NCBI RefSeq assembly: GCF_044761985.1
Contig: NZ_JBIWDK010000010.1
Coordinates: 59,523-123,522, forward strand
Length of the DNA stretch: 64,000 nt
Direction: 5' to 3'
DNA from: Peribacillus sp044761985
GTDB lineage: Bacteria; Bacillota; Bacilli; Bacillales; DSM-1321
Of the stretch, positions 15,487-24,091 are shown piece by piece. Made by a program: the position numbers and the translations under genes. Under the pieces are notes generated by a model, which was given only the letters and a program-made list of their open reading frames with translations, did not search any database and was not told the origin of the DNA. The stretch's first letter is position 1, and every line of letters starts with the position of its first letter.

Positions 15487-17064
15487 ATGGATCAAGATCA
15501 AAAGGTTATTGAAAAGGGCAGTGAGAATTCAGAAAGATTGCAGAAGATTACGAGTGAGCTCGAGCGAATTCATAAAGGGGGATCTCCGAAGAATCATGAG
15601 AAAATCAAGACGCTTGGGAAAATGTTCGTCCGTGACCGCTTGAAGTTATATTTTGACAACGGAGAACCCACGTATGAAACGGGGACATTTGCCAACGCGA
15701 CGAAAAAGGACCTGCCAGCTGATGGAGTCGTCACGGGAGCCGGTAAAATCAATGATAGACTCGTATATTTCACAGCAAGTGACTATACCGTCAAAGCGGG
15801 TTCGATTGGCCGCTATCATGGGGAAAAAATCCTGCGTATGCAAGAGGCCGCCATCAAAAGTAAACGCCCGATCGTCTATATGATCGATTCCTCAGGAGGC
15901 CGGATTGATGAAGGCGGTGGCTATCATTCCGATAAATATTCAGGCGGGAAGATTTTCTATAATCACAGCATCATGTCAGGAAGGATTCCGCAAATTGGAG
16001 TGATGTATGGGCCTTGCTTCGCTGGTACAGCATATATGCCGGTCTTCTGTGATTTCGTCGTCATGCTTGAAGGAAAAGCCGGCATGGCGATTGCTTCACC
16101 ACGGATGGTACAGATGGCGACAGGTCAAAAAGTCGACATCGAACAACTAGGCGGGGCAAAAATGCATGCAGAAAAAAGTGGAAGCGTCGATTTTGTTGTC
16201 CAAACGGAAGAAGAGGCTGCCGAAGTCGTCAAAAAACTATTAAGCTACCTCCCGGATAGTTTCGAAGGCAAGCCACCTAGTGCACCTCCCGTCCCGCCGA
16301 CTCGTGATCCACTGAATATTGATAATATCATTCCGAAAGAGCCGAACCAGCCCTATGATGTCCACGAACTAATCGAGAGCATTGTTGATGGTGAGAGCTT
16401 CCTTGAAGTGAAAAAAAGTTATGCGAAAGAGCTTGTAACAGGTTTTGCACGAATCGATGGACGCGTTGTCGGCATCATTGCCAATCAACCGACGGTCAAA
16501 GGAGGCGCCATCTTTCCTGATTCCTCCGATAAAGGGGCAAACTTCGTGTGGCTCTGCGATGCCTATGGGATTCCCTTGCTTTACTTGTGTGATACTCCTG
16601 GTTTCATGGTCGGTACACAGGTCGAGGAACAGGGCATTTTACGAAAAGGGAGGAATTTCATATACGCCACATCCGTGGCCAATGTTCCAAAGCTGTGCGT
16701 AATCGTACGTAAAGCCTATGGGGCGGGGATTTATGCAATGGCAGGTCCTGCATACGAACCGGATACGACCATTGCGCTTCCTTCGGCTGAGGTAGCAATC
16801 ATGGGACCTGAAGCAGCCATTAACGCCGTTTATTATAATCAGTTGAGTCAAATTCCTGATCCAAAGCAAAAGGCTGAATTTGTCAAGGCACTGCGTGATC
16901 AATATCGTGAAAGCTATGATATTTATAAACTAGCAGGCGACATGCTTGTCGATGACTTGATTATCCCGGGGGACTTGCGAAAAGAACTCATTTCCCGTTA
17001 TGAGGTGTTCGAGAATAAAGAGTTCCCGCTTCCAAATAAGAAGCATGGTACGATGTTGAGCTAA
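15487..17064 (+). CDS. Acyl-CoA carboxylase, carboxyltransferase subunit
   Basis: A 525-residue protein with tandem crotonase-fold halves. Features are MIDSSGGRIDEGG, YGPCFAGTAYMPVFCDF and MAIASPRMV in the N-half and CDTPGFMVGTQVEEQGI plus RKAYGAGIYAMAG in the C-half, as in PccB/MccB/GCase beta subunits. It would transfer CO2 from carboxybiotin on the small carrier (8304) to an acyl-CoA. Geranyl- or methylcrotonyl-type acyl-CoA is plausible given the AtuA genes; propionyl-CoA is the alternative. The ATG at 15487 follows GGTGAGG; the longer frame from 15466 lacks one. No biotin carboxylase partner lies nearby. Confidence 0.88.
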   Translation: MDQDQKVIEKGSENSERLQKITSELERIHKGGSPKNHEKIKTLGKMFVRDRLKLYFDNGEPTYETGTFANATKKDLPADGVVTGAGKINDRLVYFTASDYTVKAGSIGRYHGEKILRMQEAAIKSKRPIVYMIDSSGGRIDEGGGYHSDKYSGGKIFYNHSIMSGRIPQIGVMYGPCFAGTAYMPVFCDFVVMLEGKAGMAIASPRMVQMATGQKVDIEQLGGAKMHAEKSGSVDFVVQTEEEAAEVVKKLLSYLPDSFEGKPPSAPPVPPTRDPLNIDNIIPKEPNQPYDVHELIESIVDGESFLEVKKSYAKELVTGFARIDGRVVGIIANQPTVKGGAIFPDSSDKGANFVWLCDAYGIPLLYLCDTPGFMVGTQVEEQGILRKGRNFIYATSVANVPKLCVIVRKAYGAGIYAMAGPAYEPDTTIALPSAEVAIMGPEAAINAVYYNQLSQIPDPKQKAEFVKALRDQYRESYDIYKLAGDMLVDDLIIPGDLRKELISRYEVFENKEFPLPNKKHGTMLS

Positions 17065-17068
17065 CCCT

Positions 17069-17105
17069 ATACAGACGAGGCAGAAGTAGAATGTCTCGTC
17101 TGTAT
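17069..17105 (+). other. Hairpin between carboxyltransferase and second ligase genes
   Basis: Eleven-base perfect arms ATACAGACGAG and CTCGTCTGTAT with a 15-base loop, followed by CACTTT instead of a proper U-run. It is the only wide gap in the operon and may act as a partial terminator or mRNA stabiliser. Confidence 0.6.
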
Positions 17106-17131
17106 CACTTTAAAACTAAGGAGGGAAAAGC

Positions 17132-18688
17132 ATGAGTGAGATTACCGCGATGAACCGGCTGGCTGTTGGGGATATATTACGCAGGACAACAGGAAGGTTT
17201 CCGAACAAGGTGGCGGTCATAGAAGGTGATAAACAATGGAGTTATCGGGAGCTGAACGATGAGGTGAACCGCTTTGCCAACTATTTGCTTGATTCCGGCC
17301 TGGAAAAGGGAGATGCGGTCGCGACAATCTGCGGGAATTCCGTCTCATTCATTATCGTCTTTTTCGGCATCGCTAAGGCGGGTCTAGTGTGGGTGCCGCT
17401 TAATCCAGGCGTATCCTTTCATGAAAAGAGTTATATTCTTTCAGAGGTAGATTCGAAGTTAGTCATTGTCGATGAAATTTTTCTACAAGGAAAAAAGGAA
17501 GAATTGAAAAGTCTTTGTCCGGAACTGTTGATCATTGGGAAAAATGTCTCTCCAGTTGAACGCCTGGAGGAAGCGTATCGGCTCTCCAGTAAGCAAGAAC
17601 CAGAGGTCCATATTGAAGATCGGGACTTGGCCCAAATTATGTTCACGAGCGGGACGACGGGCATGCCTAAAGGGGTGATGATTTCCCATCTATCGATTTA
17701 TATCGCCAGCTTGTCCAATATTATTGGTTCCAGTATGAAGCGGGACGATATAGCCAGTGTCATCATGCCTCTCTTCCATTGTGCCCAGCATACCTTGGCC
17801 GTTTCCTTTTTCAATGTAGGTGCCACGCTGGTCATTTTGCCGGGATTTGAACCGGAATCCTTCATGAGAACGGTAGAGAAGGAAAAGGTAACTTGGATGT
17901 TCGGTCTTCCCATGATCTATAAAGCGATTCTCTATCATCCGAATTTTAAACATTATGATATAACCTCCTTACGCTTCTGCTTATATGCGATGGCTCCCAT
18001 GGACCGGGTCACCCTTGAAAAAGGGATGAAGGAGATAGGGGCGGAATTCGCACTGGCTTCTGGACAAACGGAAGTGTATCCGGGAACTTGCATGTTCGAG
18101 CCGGAAGATCAACTAAGGAAGCATGGCCCTTACTGGGGTGGGACGGGAATCATCAATGACACCGCCATAATGGACGAAGAAGGGCGGACGTTGGAAAAAG
18201 GAGAAATCGGAGAAATTGTTCATAGGGGTCCGAATGTCATGATCGGCTATTTGAATAATCCGGAGGAGACGGAAAAAAGCAAGCGGTTCGGATGGCATCA
18301 TACTGGCGACTTGGGCTATTTTGATGAAGACGGATTGCTCGTCTTTGTCGACAGGAAAAAAGATATCATTAAATCCGGTGGCGAAAATGTGGCTTCGATC
18401 CAGGTAGAGCAGATTCTAGCCTTGCACGAAAAGGTGCTCAATGCTGTGGTTATCGGTCTGCCGCATGAAAGGTGGATAGAAGCTGTGACCGCATTCGTCG
18501 TTCCCAAACCGAACGTTACCATTACGAAAGAAGAAATCATCACACATTGTAAAGAGAATCTAGGAACCTTCCAAGTTCCTAAGGAAGTCATCGTGGTCGA
18601 TCAATTACCGATGACGTCAACCGGTAAGATTCAAAAGCATAAACTTCGGAATCACTATCAACATCTTTATATACCGGCTGGAAAGTAG
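17132..18688 (+). CDS. AMP-forming acyl-CoA synthetase (ligase), second copy
   Basis: A 518-residue ANL enzyme. P-loop FTSGTTGMPKGV, A7 HHTGDLGYFDEDG, hinge DRKKDIIKSGGENV and the catalytic Lys region TSTGKIQKHKL are present. It is the last gene of the run, 67 bases after the carboxyltransferase across the hairpin at 17069, and starts with ATG after AAGGAGGG. It ends at a clear terminator. It may accept a different acid from the first ligase; similarity between the two is only general. Confidence 0.9.
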   Translation: MSEITAMNRLAVGDILRRTTGRFPNKVAVIEGDKQWSYRELNDEVNRFANYLLDSGLEKGDAVATICGNSVSFIIVFFGIAKAGLVWVPLNPGVSFHEKSYILSEVDSKLVIVDEIFLQGKKEELKSLCPELLIIGKNVSPVERLEEAYRLSSKQEPEVHIEDRDLAQIMFTSGTTGMPKGVMISHLSIYIASLSNIIGSSMKRDDIASVIMPLFHCAQHTLAVSFFNVGATLVILPGFEPESFMRTVEKEKVTWMFGLPMIYKAILYHPNFKHYDITSLRFCLYAMAPMDRVTLEKGMKEIGAEFALASGQTEVYPGTCMFEPEDQLRKHGPYWGGTGIINDTAIMDEEGRTLEKGEIGEIVHRGPNVMIGYLNNPEETEKSKRFGWHHTGDLGYFDEDGLLVFVDRKKDIIKSGGENVASIQVEQILALHEKVLNAVVIGLPHERWIEAVTAFVVPKPNVTITKEEIITHCKENLGTFQVPKEVIVVDQLPMTSTGKIQKHKLRNHYQHLYIPAGK

Positions 18689-18689
18689 G

Positions 18690-18716
18690 GGCACCTTTTA
18701 GGTGTCTTTTTTTTTT
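18690..18716 (+). terminator. Terminator of the acyl-CoA catabolic operon
   Basis: GGCACCT TT TAGGTGTC followed by ten T residues, starting at the stop codon of the second ligase gene. Confidence 0.88.
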
Positions 18717-18791
18717 CTGGGAAAGAGTTACATGTTATCAATTTCAATAAATGGAAGCGGGTGTTAAACTGAAGGGTGAGGAGGGGATAAA

Positions 18792-19637
18792 ATGGAAACT
18801 TTACAAATAGGGGAAATCAAATTAACATGGCTGAATGGTGGCGTGACCCACCTGGATGGTGGAGCGATGTTCGGTGTCGTACCGAAACCGCTGTGGTCCA
18901 AGAAATATCCGGTCAATGAAAATAACCAGATTGAATTGCGGACAGATCCGATACTCGTTCAAGTGAACGGATTAAATATGTTGATAGACTCCGGGATCGG
19001 GAATGGAAAGCTGAACGACAAACAGAAACGGAATTTTGGCGTGACGGACGAGTCCGGGCTCATTGAGGATTTAGGTCGGCTCGGGATCAAACCAAATGAA
19101 ATCGATTACATTCTAATGACCCACCTGCATTTCGACCATGCCTGTGGATTGACTAAGCCTGAAGGAGATTCACTGATCCCGGTTTTCGAACGTGCCGAAA
19201 TCATCACGACCCAAATCGAATGGGATGAAATGCAACAACCCAATATCCGCTCAAAAAGTACATACTGGAAGGAAAACTGGGAGGCGATTGCCCACCTTGT
19301 CCGTCCTTTTGAAGGAGAACGTGAAATCACGGAAGGCATTAAAATGATTCATACCGGCGGACATAGTGATGGACATGCCATCATCCTGGTTGAAGACGGT
19401 AAGGACAAGCTGATCCATTTAGCCGATATCATGCCAACGCACGCACATGCGAATGTCCTGTGGGTACTGGCTTATGACGACTACCCAATGACTTCGATCT
19501 CGGCAAAGGAAAAGTGGATGAAATATGGTCTGGAGAACGGGGCCTGGTACAGCTTTTATCATGATGCCCAGTATTGTGCCATCAAGTGGGATGAAACGGG
19601 TAAAGAGGTAAAGGATGAAGTGAAACGGAAACGGTAA
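18792..19637 (+). CDS. ytnP: Metallo-beta-lactamase-fold hydrolase YtnP (lactonase-like)
   Basis: A 281-residue protein with the dinuclear zinc motif HLHFDH (111-116), a later His in HTGGHSDGH, and the Asp in LADIMPTHAH. YtnP of B. subtilis is described as a quorum-quenching lactonase that interferes with Streptomyces signalling; activity here is inferred from family. It starts at ATG after GGTGAGGAGGGG and stops at a strong hairpin. In B. subtilis it lies directly after trmB, so this gene marks the right edge of the inserted block. Confidence 0.85.
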   Translation: METLQIGEIKLTWLNGGVTHLDGGAMFGVVPKPLWSKKYPVNENNQIELRTDPILVQVNGLNMLIDSGIGNGKLNDKQKRNFGVTDESGLIEDLGRLGIKPNEIDYILMTHLHFDHACGLTKPEGDSLIPVFERAEIITTQIEWDEMQQPNIRSKSTYWKENWEAIAHLVRPFEGEREITEGIKMIHTGGHSDGHAIILVEDGKDKLIHLADIMPTHAHANVLWVLAYDDYPMTSISAKEKWMKYGLENGAWYSFYHDAQYCAIKWDETGKEVKDEVKRKR

Positions 19638-19644
19638 GTCATAG

Positions 19645-19678
19645 AAAAAGGAGGCGATTTGGGTCGCCTCCTTTTTTT
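19645..19678 (+). terminator. Terminator of ytnP (and convergent ytzB)
   Basis: AAAAAGGAGGCGA and TCGCCTCCTTTTTTT arms around TTTGGG, between convergent genes; the A-run on the left lets it serve both directions. Confidence 0.88.
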
Positions 19679-19680
19679 GT

Positions 19681-19998
19681 TCAATCATGTTGTGCATTCA
19701 ATTCCAATATCGTCCCGGTAGTAGCATCTGCAATGAATTCAAATTGTTCGCGGTTACCATCGGTATTTCTAGTGATGCCGCCTTTATATACTTGGTAGTC
19801 CAAATCATTTTTTTGATAGGTTTCGGGTTTCATTAAAATCCAAGATCCATATATACTTCCATCTTTTCTGACTGTTTCCTTCACCTGCGCCAATACTTTG
19901 TCAGGAGAAGGCGTATTTGTTTGATTCAAAATTTGTTTTGTAGCATAGCCTGTAGCGAAGCCGGCTGCTGCCCCCAATAGAAACGTTTTCCAATTCAT
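19681..19998 (-). CDS. ytzB: YtzB-like small membrane-anchored PepSY-type protein
   Basis: About 105 residues: an N-terminal membrane segment with glycines (WKTFLLGAAAGFATGYATKQ) and an exported PepSY-like domain ending in YQVYKGGITRNT...EFIADATTGTILELNAQ. The minus-strand GGAGGAGAA falls inside the longer frame, so the Met of MNWKTF (19998) is the likely start rather than the upstream ATG. It resembles YtzB beside ytoP in B. subtilis. Function unknown. Confidence 0.78.
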   Translation of the reverse strand: MNWKTFLLGAAAGFATGYATKQILNQTNTPSPDKVLAQVKETVRKDGSIYGSWILMKPETYQKNDLDYQVYKGGITRNTDGNREQFEFIADATTGTILELNAQHD

Positions 19999-20176
19999 GA
20001 ATTTCTCCTCCATTGCTTTTTATTACTCACTCTATCTAGTATACATAAGAAGTCTTTCTTTGACTAACGATTTGAAATTTTACCCATTTACTGATAAATT
20101 AAAACATGCTAGGTGGTAACTATCGTCTAAGTTAGGTAAAATAGATAGGAAATAAAAGTAGTTAAGGGGTAGAGAT

Positions 20177-21250
20177 ATGGATCAAGAGACTTTAACACTA
20201 TTTAAAACATTGACGGAATTACCAGGGGCTTCAGGAAATGAGCATGCCGTGCGTAATTTTATGAGAAGTGAGCTTGAAAAATATTCAGATGAAATCGTTC
20301 AGGACCGCCTTGGAAGTATCTTTGGCGTAAAAAGAGGAAATGAAGAAGGCCCAACTGTAATGGTGGCTGGACATATGGACGAAGTGGGCTTCATGGTCAC
20401 TTCTGTTACGGAAAATGGCATGATCCGCTTCCAAACACTTGGAGGTTGGTGGAGTCAGGTTCTTTTGGCACAACGAGTGGAAATTATTACGGACAACGGG
20501 CCGGTAATCGGGGTCATTGGTTCCATACCTCCGCATTTGCTTGATGAATCGCAGCGTTCGAAACCTATGGATATCAAGAATATGTTGATAGATATCGGTG
20601 CGGATGACCAGGAGGATGTGAAGCGGATCGGGGTTAAGCCTGGTCAGCAGATTGTTCCGATTTGCCCTTTCACGCCGATGGCCAACGAAAAGAAAATCCT
20701 TGCTAAAGCATGGGATAATCGCTATGGTTGCGGTCTTGCGATTGAACTATTGAAGGATTTGAAGGATGAAAAATTACAGAATATTTTATATTCGGGTGCG
20801 ACGGTTCAGGAAGAAGTGGGATTACGGGGTGCCCAAACGGCTGCACATATGATCAAACCGGATATCTTCTTCGCCTTGGATGCAAGCCCGGCAAATGATA
20901 TGTCCGGAAATAAAAGTGAATTTGGACAGCTGGGTAAAGGTGCATTATTGCGTATTTTAGACCGGACGATGGTCACACATCGCGGAATGAGGGAATTCAT
21001 CCTCGATACGGCCGAATCTAATGATATTCCTTATCAATATTTTGTTTCTCAAGGCGGAACGGATGCAGGAAAGGTCCACATTGCCAATGATGGGATTCCG
21101 AGCGGCGTGATTGGGATTTGCTCACGTTACATTCATACCCATGCATCGATGATCCATATTGATGATTATGCGGCTGCCCGTGAATTGATTGGGAAGTTGG
21201 TCCGCGCTTGCGATAAAACGACATTTGAGACATTGAAGAATAACGGATGA
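20177..21250 (+). CDS. ytoP: M42-family glutamyl/leucyl aminopeptidase YtoP
   Basis: A 357-residue co-catalytic metallopeptidase. Motifs in order: AGHMDEVGF (metal His and catalytic Asp), KAWDNRYGCG (bridging Asp), the catalytic Glu pair in TVQEEVGLRGA, ALDASPANDMSG, and a final metal His in YIHTHASM. It removes N-terminal residues from peptides in the cytoplasm. The ATG follows AAGGGGTAGAG. It is closed by its own terminator. Confidence 0.9.
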   Translation: MDQETLTLFKTLTELPGASGNEHAVRNFMRSELEKYSDEIVQDRLGSIFGVKRGNEEGPTVMVAGHMDEVGFMVTSVTENGMIRFQTLGGWWSQVLLAQRVEIITDNGPVIGVIGSIPPHLLDESQRSKPMDIKNMLIDIGADDQEDVKRIGVKPGQQIVPICPFTPMANEKKILAKAWDNRYGCGLAIELLKDLKDEKLQNILYSGATVQEEVGLRGAQTAAHMIKPDIFFALDASPANDMSGNKSEFGQLGKGALLRILDRTMVTHRGMREFILDTAESNDIPYQYFVSQGGTDAGKVHIANDGIPSGVIGICSRYIHTHASMIHIDDYAAARELIGKLVRACDKTTFETLKNNG

Positions 21251-21254
21251 TAAT

Positions 21255-21297
21255 GAAAGCTGAAATGGAGGGGACACCCTTCCATCAGCTTTTTTTG
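21255..21297 (+). terminator. Terminator of ytoP
   Basis: AAAGCTGAAATGGA and TCCATCAGCTTTTTTT arms with loop GGGGACACCCT. It lies inside the upstream open frame of the next gene, which helps place that gene's start at 21319. Confidence 0.85.
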
Positions 21298-21318
21298 CAT
21301 AGAGGGAAGGGCATACAT

Positions 21319-21828
21319 ATGAAAATTGTAGTAGGCAGTACAAACCCGGCGAAAGTGCAGGCCGTGATTAACATCTATAAAGAAGCAGAAGTCATCTCGC
21401 TACAGGTGGAAAGTGGGGTTTCGGAACAACCATTTTCAGATGAAGAGACCATGAACGGGGCTGTGAACCGGGCCAGAAATTGCTTGCTTGAAAAGGGGGC
21501 CGATATCGGAATCGGTCTCGAAGGTGGCGTGGTTAAAATGGAACGCGGCTTATTCGTATGCAACTGGGGGGCAATGGCCACGAAGGATGGCGATATCTTC
21601 ATTGCCGGAGGCGCGAGAATTCCCCTCCCCGGAATGATTGCGGATCGCTTGGAAAACGGGGAAGAGCTCGGTCCGATTATGGACGATTTCACCAAGAAAG
21701 CGAATATCCGCAAGAAAGAAGGGGCTATCGGGGTATTTACGAATGAACGGATTACCCGTGCCGATATGTTCGGAAATATCATGGAAATGCTTGCGGGGCA
21801 GTATGAATATAAGAAAAACCATCAATAA
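21319..21828 (+). CDS. Inosine/xanthosine triphosphatase (YjjX/DUF84 family)
   Basis: A 169-residue enzyme predicted to hydrolyse ITP/XTP or oxidised purine NTPs, cleansing the nucleotide pool. It begins MKIVVGSTNPAKVQAV, the typical YjjX N-terminus, and has SGVSEQPFSDEET, DIGIGLEGGVV and a GAIGVFTNERITR C-terminal motif. GGGAAGG precedes the ATG at 21319. It sits alone between terminators of ytoP and an AraC gene. Confidence 0.85.
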   Translation: MKIVVGSTNPAKVQAVINIYKEAEVISLQVESGVSEQPFSDEETMNGAVNRARNCLLEKGADIGIGLEGGVVKMERGLFVCNWGAMATKDGDIFIAGGARIPLPGMIADRLENGEELGPIMDDFTKKANIRKKEGAIGVFTNERITRADMFGNIMEMLAGQYEYKKNHQ

Positions 21829-21913
21829 AAGAGACTGTCAGAACAAAGCAGAAACAGACAGGATTTAGGATATCGGTGCTGATAATATAGAAAACAAGGG
21901 AGGGGAAAGCCAT

Positions 21914-22777
21914 ATGGGGTGGGTAGAATCCATTCAGAAGGCCCTTGACTATATAGAGGAGCATTTAATCGACGACTTGACCATCGAGAACATTTCTAGT
22001 CAGGCGAATGCATCAGCCTTTCATTTTCAGCGGACGTTCACCATCTTGACGGACATTTCCGTTGGAGAATACATCAGGCGCCGTAGATTGACATTGGCTG
22101 CCCAGGAACTTGTAAGCACCAATGGCAAGGTCATTGATGTAGCCTATAAATATGGCTATGACACTCCCGAGGCTTTTTCAAAAGCTTTTCGGCGGCAGCA
22201 TGGAGTACCTCCTAGCGAAGCCCGAAAGTATATGGGAAAGCTGACATTCTATGAACGCCTGGTTATCCAGGTGCTTCTAAAAGGGGCGGAACCGATGAAG
22301 TATAATATCGTGGAAAGAGATTCTTTTCGAGTGGTCGGTATCAAGCGGGAGTTTTCACTAGAGAACGAAGAAAATCTGATAGGAATCCCGAAGCTTTGGG
22401 ACGAAGTGAACTCGGATGGTACCAGCAATCGGTTAGGAAAATTGAATAACGGCCGAATTAAAGGGTTGCTAGGGATATGTGTCGATTCCCCTGAAGATGA
22501 GCGGAATTCAATCGATTATTGGGTGGCCACGGAGTATGACGGAAGCGTCCCAAATGATTATTCTGGCTTGACGATACCTGCATCCAAGTGGGTTGTGTTC
22601 GAGGTCAATGGACCGATGCCCGAGGCGATGCAAAAGGTTTGGAAACACATCTTTTCCGAATGGTTTCCGGCAAGCGGACATGAACATGCAGGAACACCGG
22701 AAATGGAAGTATACGTTGAAGATGATGCTTCAGCCACAGATTATTACTCCGAGATATGGATCCCTATTAAGAGATAA
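21914..22777 (+). CDS. AraC-family regulator with GyrI-like effector domain
   Basis: A 287-residue protein: two helix-turn-helix motifs of the AraC/XylS type in residues 1-105 (ISSQANASAFHFQRTFTI, YKYGYDTPEAFSKAFRRQHG) and a GyrI/SOUL-like small-molecule binding domain from about 125 to the end. This arrangement is shared with Rob and multidrug-response regulators such as BmrR-type sensors. No obvious target gene lies next to it. ATG follows GGGAGGGG. Confidence 0.85.
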   Translation: MGWVESIQKALDYIEEHLIDDLTIENISSQANASAFHFQRTFTILTDISVGEYIRRRRLTLAAQELVSTNGKVIDVAYKYGYDTPEAFSKAFRRQHGVPPSEARKYMGKLTFYERLVIQVLLKGAEPMKYNIVERDSFRVVGIKREFSLENEENLIGIPKLWDEVNSDGTSNRLGKLNNGRIKGLLGICVDSPEDERNSIDYWVATEYDGSVPNDYSGLTIPASKWVVFEVNGPMPEAMQKVWKHIFSEWFPASGHEHAGTPEMEVYVEDDASATDYYSEIWIPIKR

Positions 22778-22784
22778 AGGATGG

Positions 22785-22821
22785 GCTTGTAGGCAAAGAC
22801 TGTGTCCTACAAGCTTTTTTT
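22785..22821 (+). terminator. Terminator of the AraC-type gene
   Basis: GCTTGTAGG and CCTACAAGC arms followed by TTTTTTT. Confidence 0.85.
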
Positions 22822-22828
22822 ATCCATG

Positions 22829-22856
22829 TAAAAAGCACTCCATAAGAGTGCCTTTA
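22829..22856 (-). terminator. Terminator of ytoQ
   Basis: On the minus strand GGCACTC, short loop, GAGTGC then TTTTTT, just past the ytoQ stop codon. Confidence 0.75.
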
Positions 22857-22863
22857 ACTTCAT

Positions 22864-23313
22864 TCATTTTCCATCTTCGAATATATAAGAAAGGACTTTT
22901 AAGGCTTGGTTCACCGATTCGACTGTGACGCTTGCTTTTTCAGATAATTCTTTTAGCGCGTGGTGATGGGATTCTGGGCGGATCAAGATAAGTGGTTTGC
23001 CAAGTGAGACCGCGGTGCTTGCATCCATGGCAGTATTCCACTGCTTATATTTCTCTCCAAATAGGGCAACGACAAGGTCAGCTTGCTTCATCAAAAGACC
23101 TGTACGCAAATTATTGATTTGAGAAGCTGCCATATCCTTTAAAACGGGGGTCGGCTGTTTCCCCAGAATATCTTCCCCGATATTATCGGAGCGTTCATGA
23201 TTTTCCATTGGGCCGACAAATTCTAAAGGAAGCTTTAAAGCGGCCGCCTTCTCTTTTAATTCACTTCTCCAATTTGAATGGATTTCTCCAGCCAGGTAAA
23301 CCGTTACTTTCAT
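22864..23313 (-). CDS. ytoQ: YtoQ-family protein (nucleoside 2-deoxyribosyltransferase-like fold)
   Basis: A 149-residue protein starting MKVTVYLAGEIHSNWR, as in YtoQ. The layout (YLAGEIHS, FVGPMENHERSD, ADLVVALFGEKYKQWNTAMDAS, PLILIRPES) resembles nucleoside 2-deoxyribosyltransferase-like proteins, though I cannot verify an active Glu for that chemistry. Minus-strand AAGGAGGATC precedes the start. No characterised function that I know. Confidence 0.82.
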   Translation of the reverse strand: MKVTVYLAGEIHSNWRSELKEKAAALKLPLEFVGPMENHERSDNIGEDILGKQPTPVLKDMAASQINNLRTGLLMKQADLVVALFGEKYKQWNTAMDASTAVSLGKPLILIRPESHHHALKELSEKASVTVESVNQALKVLSYIFEDGK

Positions 23314-23442
23314 GATGATCCTCCTTATTATCTAATTTGCTTACATTGTATCATGTTTTAAGAAAATGGATGGATTTCATAAATTAGGATATAAGTAAAG
23401 ACAAGAGGGTAACGGTAGATTGTTGAAAAGGAGGGGGAAGTC

Positions 23443-23952
23443 TTGAAGGTCCCACCCCAAAAAAAAATTCTGATCGTCTTTTTGATGAGCATCCTGGCAG
23501 TCGGTTGTTCAGGCATTGAAAGGCAGGTGGATAAGGCCGTGACAGCAACGGTTTCCGCTTTTCGGGATGAAGCGCCGCAACCGAATACAAAAGTGGGGCT
23601 TATAAAGGTGTATCTGCCTAAAAATTTCAAGATAGAAGAGGAACATGAGAATAACTTGATCCTGAAAAGTGGTCAACAGGCTTATATATTATTTGTCAAT
23701 CCAAATGAAAACAGCGAAAGCTCGCAATTATTTTTGACGGCAAAGGAGCAGAAAACTCATTATTTGACACTGGAATCCTTTCAGAATGATGATAAGTTCG
23801 GTTTTATTTCCATCATGGAATTATCGGAAGAGAAATATGAGCTTTCCGTAGGAAGCGGCGGGGTCAAGCTCACAACCGAGACGGGGAAAGAGGATTTAAA
23901 GGATGAGGCGGAGAAAATGATGGAAATCGTTTCTTCCGTTCCACAGAGGTGA
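23443..23952 (+). CDS. Putative lipoprotein of unknown function
   Basis: A 169-residue protein with a lipoprotein signal peptide: KK then a hydrophobic stretch ILIVFLMSILAVGC, lipobox cysteine at residue 22. The mature part is mostly beta-strand-like and charged, with no motif that I recognise. The start is TTG six bases after AAAGGAGGGGG; no ATG fits. It stands alone, followed by a terminator. Confidence 0.75.
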   Translation: MKVPPQKKILIVFLMSILAVGCSGIERQVDKAVTATVSAFRDEAPQPNTKVGLIKVYLPKNFKIEEEHENNLILKSGQQAYILFVNPNENSESSQLFLTAKEQKTHYLTLESFQNDDKFGFISIMELSEEKYELSVGSGGVKLTTETGKEDLKDEAEKMMEIVSSVPQR

Positions 23953-23954
23953 AA

Positions 23955-23986
23955 GAAGGTCCGGCGTACCCATACCGGACCTTTTG
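23955..23986 (+). terminator. Terminator of the lipoprotein gene
   Basis: AAGGTCCGG.GTA and TACCGGACCTT arms, then TTTGTG. Confidence 0.8.
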
Positions 23987-24091
23987 TGCTCTCTATTACA
24001 ATCCGTATTGATGGTTGATTGAAGCGGAGTCTGGTATGATGGAATTATAAAATAACTAGATGGATTTCATAAGAGCTGGAGGAATAATAAG

